From CAVQEK01 sp964596645 (lineage in GTDB: Bacteria; Bacteroidota; Bacteroidia; Cytophagales; Cyclobacteriaceae), in assembly GCA_964596645.1 (NCBI GenBank), contig CAZQVB010000006.1, positions 1 through 64,000 of the forward strand: a DNA stretch of 64,000 nucleotides, read 5' to 3'. Made by a program: the position numbers and the translations under genes. Positions within the stretch are counted from its first letter, which is position 1, and each line of letters starts with the position of its first letter. Under the pieces are notes generated by a model. That model ran no database searches and was not told the origin of the DNA. It saw nothing but the letters and a program-made list of their open reading frames with translations. Below, piece after piece: positions 61,646-64,000 of this stretch.

Positions 61646-62407
61646 CTAACGATATTTGTTTTTCCAAAACGTCATTTTCTTCATCAGGTCGATGTAGTAC
61701 ACACCCGACACGCTGATCACATTGTTGGTCGACTCAAAATTTTCGGTTTGCCCTATATTGGGAATAGAGCTGCCGGCCCTGTCGCCCATAAAGGTATGGC
61801 CGAGGCTGAAGCGAAAGTCGAGCGACACATAATCGGCACTTTTCAACTCCCAGATAAACCCACCGCCAAAGGCAAAGCTAAATTGCAGGCGTTCTGCCTC
61901 GCTTACGTTCAGGTAGTCCAGGCTTGTTTTTGGCTCACCGAAATTGACCTCGTAGTCATATACGGTGGTGACCGACCGGCTGGCATCGAACACCTCAAAA
62001 GCACCTTTGCCACGTAGCCAGTAGTTTACTTCCGGGCCGGCATTGAGGTACCATTTGAAATACCGGGTGGGGAAGTTGACCCTGAAAAGTAGAGGGAAGT
62101 CGAGGTAAGAATACGTGGCGGAATTCTTCTCGTAGCTATTGGCTTTACTCTCTACTTTGCGGCCCTTTACCGAGTACAGCGCCTCTATACACAGCCCGTA
62201 GCGCTTCTTGTTTTCTATGTAGAACATACCACCCGCAGTGAATCCCGGCTTGAAAAACGACTCATTGAAGTTGTTGTACGTCTCTTCGTCTTCAAATACC
62301 GATTTGGTAGCATTGCCCCCGGCCTTCAGCCCGAGGTATATCTGGCTATAGCCACATATGGATATGAAGGCCGCAATGATCGTCAGGCTAACTTTTTTCA
62401 GAACCAT
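61646..62407 (-). CDS. Outer membrane beta-barrel protein (PorT-like family)
   Basis: A 253-residue protein with a signal peptide (MVLKKVSLTIIAAFISICGY) and alternating hydrophobic strands: QIYLGLKAGGNATKSVF, GFTAGGMFYIENKKRYGLCI, YLDFPLLFRVNFPTRYFKWY and LQFSFAFGGGFIWELKSADY. This is the small beta-barrel fold (OMP_b-brl_2) common in Bacteroidota, which includes PorT of type IX secretion. A specific T9SS role is not shown. Confidence 0.8.
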   Translation of the reverse strand: MVLKKVSLTIIAAFISICGYSQIYLGLKAGGNATKSVFEDEETYNNFNESFFKPGFTAGGMFYIENKKRYGLCIEALYSVKGRKVESKANSYEKNSATYSYLDFPLLFRVNFPTRYFKWYLNAGPEVNYWLRGKGAFEVFDASRSVTTVYDYEVNFGEPKTSLDYLNVSEAERLQFSFAFGGGFIWELKSADYVSLDFRFSLGHTFMGDRAGSSIPNIGQTENFESTNNVISVSGVYYIDLMKKMTFWKNKYR

Positions 62408-62980
62408 CTCCCTTTACATTGTCTGTTTAAAAAATAATACTGTGAAACCAATGAAGGCGCACTGCTGCGTTTTGTGCATCGGTATACAATCAAAAGTATT
62501 ATAAATACCCGGAAGCCTGTGCCGGGGAAGCGGTTCATGTCGCTTGTTTTATAATATATGAAAATGCTTATGCCCATGTGAAAGGTAACTTTATACCTGA
62601 AAAAGTAAGATATGAGGCAAAGACTTACAGCTTCTTGTGCGCTGCGGATAATAAAAAGTACAATTGAATATTGGAATAATTAAAGATCGTTGTTACCAAC
62701 GTAGCCCATTGAGGATTCAGTAGTAGCAATTTCGGCCAGGGCAGAGGGACTTTATACTACACTTCTTGGTGCTGTAAGTATTGTGTAGAAATTACGCGAT
62801 AAGCATTGGTAGATGCAGAATGGCCGAGAATATTATCCGCTAAATTTGGTGCTTTAGTGATGGTTGAACCGAAATAACATAATCAGCTATATATTAGATT
62901 TTTAAGTAGGGTAGAGGGTTTTCCAATTTTCGACATAATCAGCCAATAAATCAGTGCTTAAGTGGCTGGTAGGTAATTTT
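62408..62980. other. Divergent intergenic region (573 bp)
   Basis: No gene or RNA is recognised. It separates the barrel gene (minus) from the PorP/SprF-like gene (plus). It contains TACTTTTG on the minus strand (62491-62498) and TAAATTTG on the plus strand (62841-62848), both TAnnTTTG matches; the second lies 133 bases before the plus-strand start. The rest is AT-rich. Confidence 0.6.
62491..62498 (-). promoter_or_regulatory. Candidate -7 element for the outer membrane barrel gene
   Basis: Minus strand TACTTTTG, 84 bases before the start codon at 62407. Confidence 0.4.
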
Positions 62981-64000
62981 ATGAAGCTATTTTTTAAAAT
63001 AACACTTCTTCTTTTTTGCGCGATCACTGCCTACTCGCAAGAGCTGCCTATCAACAGTCAGATCTACTTCAATCCGTATACCTACAACCCGGCATTTGCC
63101 GGATTTGAAGACAGACCAGCCGTGCATATTGGCCGGCGACAACAGTGGACAGGCATAGAGGGTGCCCCTGTCACTACCTACCTCACGTTCACCACGTTAT
63201 TTGGCAAAAATGTGCAGTTCGGTGTCAACATCAACAGCGACAAGCGCAGCATTCTGAGCACCACCAACAGCATGGTCACATTGGGCTACCGGGCCCGATT
63301 CGATGAGTTTCACTACCTCTCTTTTGCACTATCAGGCGGGCTGGGGTTCAACGACATAGACCTGTCGCAGGTAGACCTGAACGACCCGGTGTTTCGCGAT
63401 GCGTACGAAAATAGCATTTATCTGAACGGCAACGCCGGCCTGTTGTACTACCTGAAAGGATTTAGACTGGGCGTGAGCCTGCCCAATATTTTCACATCAA
63501 AAAGTATCGACACCACCGCCTTCAACACCGGCGACATCAGTCCGCTCACTTCCGTGATCGGTATGATGAGCTATCGCTGGGAGATGGTAGAAAACAGCTT
63601 TGCCCTTGAGCCATACGGGCTATACTACCACAATCTTGACTTGCCCGGTCAGTTTGAGGCGGGTCTGGTGGCGCATATTCAGGAAGTAGTATGGATTGGT
63701 GGCTCCTATCGGCAGGATTACGGCACTACGGCCTTTGTCGGCTTCAACATTGGCGACAACTTGAAGTTTGGCTATGGCTACGAGTTTTCTACCGTACAGG
63801 CTGGCAGCTTTTCCAATGGCTCGCACGACCTGCAAATGGGGATCATCTTTGGGAAAAAGAAAAAACAAAAAGGCAAAGTAAGCCTGATAGAAAGGCGGCG
63901 GGCTATGCTGCGCTCTATGGGCAGGCTGCCATCGCAGCAGGAGAAACAGCCCGCAGCACAACAGAAGCCGGCACAGCGATCATCGCTCTACACCCCGAAA
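62981..64000 (+). CDS. PorP/SprF family type IX secretion outer membrane protein (3' end cut by window)
   Basis: 340 codons from ATG 62981 to the window end without a stop. Signal peptide MKLFFKITLLLFCAITAYSQ, then the PorP/SprF signature QIYFNPYTYNPAFAGFEDRP and VHIGRRQQWTGIEGAPVTTY, followed by barrel strands (YLSFALSGGLGFNDIDLS, WIGGSYRQDYGTTAFVGFNI, LKFGYGYEFSTVQAG). PorP/SprF proteins anchor C-terminal domain cargo or gliding adhesins to the type IX machinery. After the last strand a basic segment (GKKKKQKGKVSLIERRRAML) and a Gln/Pro-rich tail continue beyond the usual family length. Confidence 0.88.
   Translation, partial: MKLFFKITLLLFCAITAYSQELPINSQIYFNPYTYNPAFAGFEDRPAVHIGRRQQWTGIEGAPVTTYLTFTTLFGKNVQFGVNINSDKRSILSTTNSMVTLGYRARFDEFHYLSFALSGGLGFNDIDLSQVDLNDPVFRDAYENSIYLNGNAGLLYYLKGFRLGVSLPNIFTSKSIDTTAFNTGDISPLTSVIGMMSYRWEMVENSFALEPYGLYYHNLDLPGQFEAGLVAHIQEVVWIGGSYRQDYGTTAFVGFNIGDNLKFGYGYEFSTVQAGSFSNGSHDLQMGIIFGKKKKQKGKVSLIERRRAMLRSMGRLPSQQEKQPAAQQKPAQRSSLYTPK

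Noticed and set aside
1..64000. tRNA, tmRNA, RNase P RNA or rRNA genes
   Set aside because: No TpsiC-arm, tmRNA or RNase P core patterns were recognised on either strand by eye; a covariance scan would be the decisive test.

Overview
The window looks like a chromosomal scaffold piece from a Bacteroidota bacterium, most likely an aerobic, polysaccharide-degrading member of the Cytophagales or a relative. Supporting signs are Bacteroidota-type promoter elements (TAnnTTTG) upstream of several genes, a PorP/SprF-type outer membrane protein of type IX secretion, the small ribosomal protein bTHX, a pyrG-yidC pair, many lipoprotein signals, and three sulfatases with GH78, GH88 and GH43-like proteins. 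GC is near 50 percent, with a few AT-rich intruders. The genus is not determinable from this sequence. Three 10-base N runs and one 112-base N run sit inside genes; these are assembly gaps, not mutations.

Layout. 1-2.3 kb: end of a GH78 rhamnosidase and a lipoprotein sulfatase. 2.4-4.8 kb: an AT-rich DUF4184 membrane protein and a GH43-like lipoprotein. 4.8-10.7 kb: housekeeping (yidC, pyrG, CCA-adding enzyme, TPR protein). 10.7-13.2 kb: an eroded defence island with two intact Fic proteins among relics of a third Fic, an XRE regulator and a type III restriction subunit that has lost its Walker A motif. 13.2-17.3 kb: AI-2E family transporter, ftsE, SRP RNA, a toxin-antitoxin module with a broken toxin inside a perfect inverted repeat, and bTHX. 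17.3-22.2 kb: MFS, YiiX-like hydrolase, EEP hydrolase, flavodoxin-like protein, AraC regulator. 22.4-29.1 kb: a tightly packed uronate/glycan utilisation operon (GH88, TIM-barrel isomerase, DUF1961, Gfo/Idh/MocA, SDR, DUF3311, SSS symporter). 29.3-33.1 kb: SDRs, peroxiredoxin-like protein, YetF-type protein. 33.1-38.2 kb: GntR regulator with a clear operator, two sulfatases and an isomerase. 39.1-41.3 kb: exported Gfo/Idh/MocA oxidoreductase plus exported isomerase. 41.3-49.2 kb: VOC protein, methyltransferase, double-FKBP lipoprotein, a GluR0-like potassium channel, an AT-rich pair, and prfC flanked by degenerate repeats. 49.6-54.3 kb: SSS symporter and modABC. 54.5-64 kb: DUF1080 protein, SRPBCC/GyrI fusion, NTF2-like protein, MFS, a FabH-like KAS III, small conserved proteins, a beta-barrel protein and the start of a PorP/SprF gene.

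How they fit together. Sulfatases and glycoside hydrolases at the surface or in the periplasm would trim sulfated, rhamnose- and uronate-containing polysaccharides. Two SSS symporters and MFS carriers import products, and Gfo/Idh/MocA, SDR and TIM-barrel enzymes process them. The exported Gfo/Idh/MocA, exported isomerase and DUF1080 proteins match the set expected for a 3-keto-glycoside route. No SusC/SusD pair is present, so these are not canonical PULs. The most unusual items are the decayed Fic/restriction locus, the toxin-less antitoxin in an inverted-repeat frame, a terminator-like hairpin in the CCA-enzyme leader, and the noncanonical sulfatase motif.
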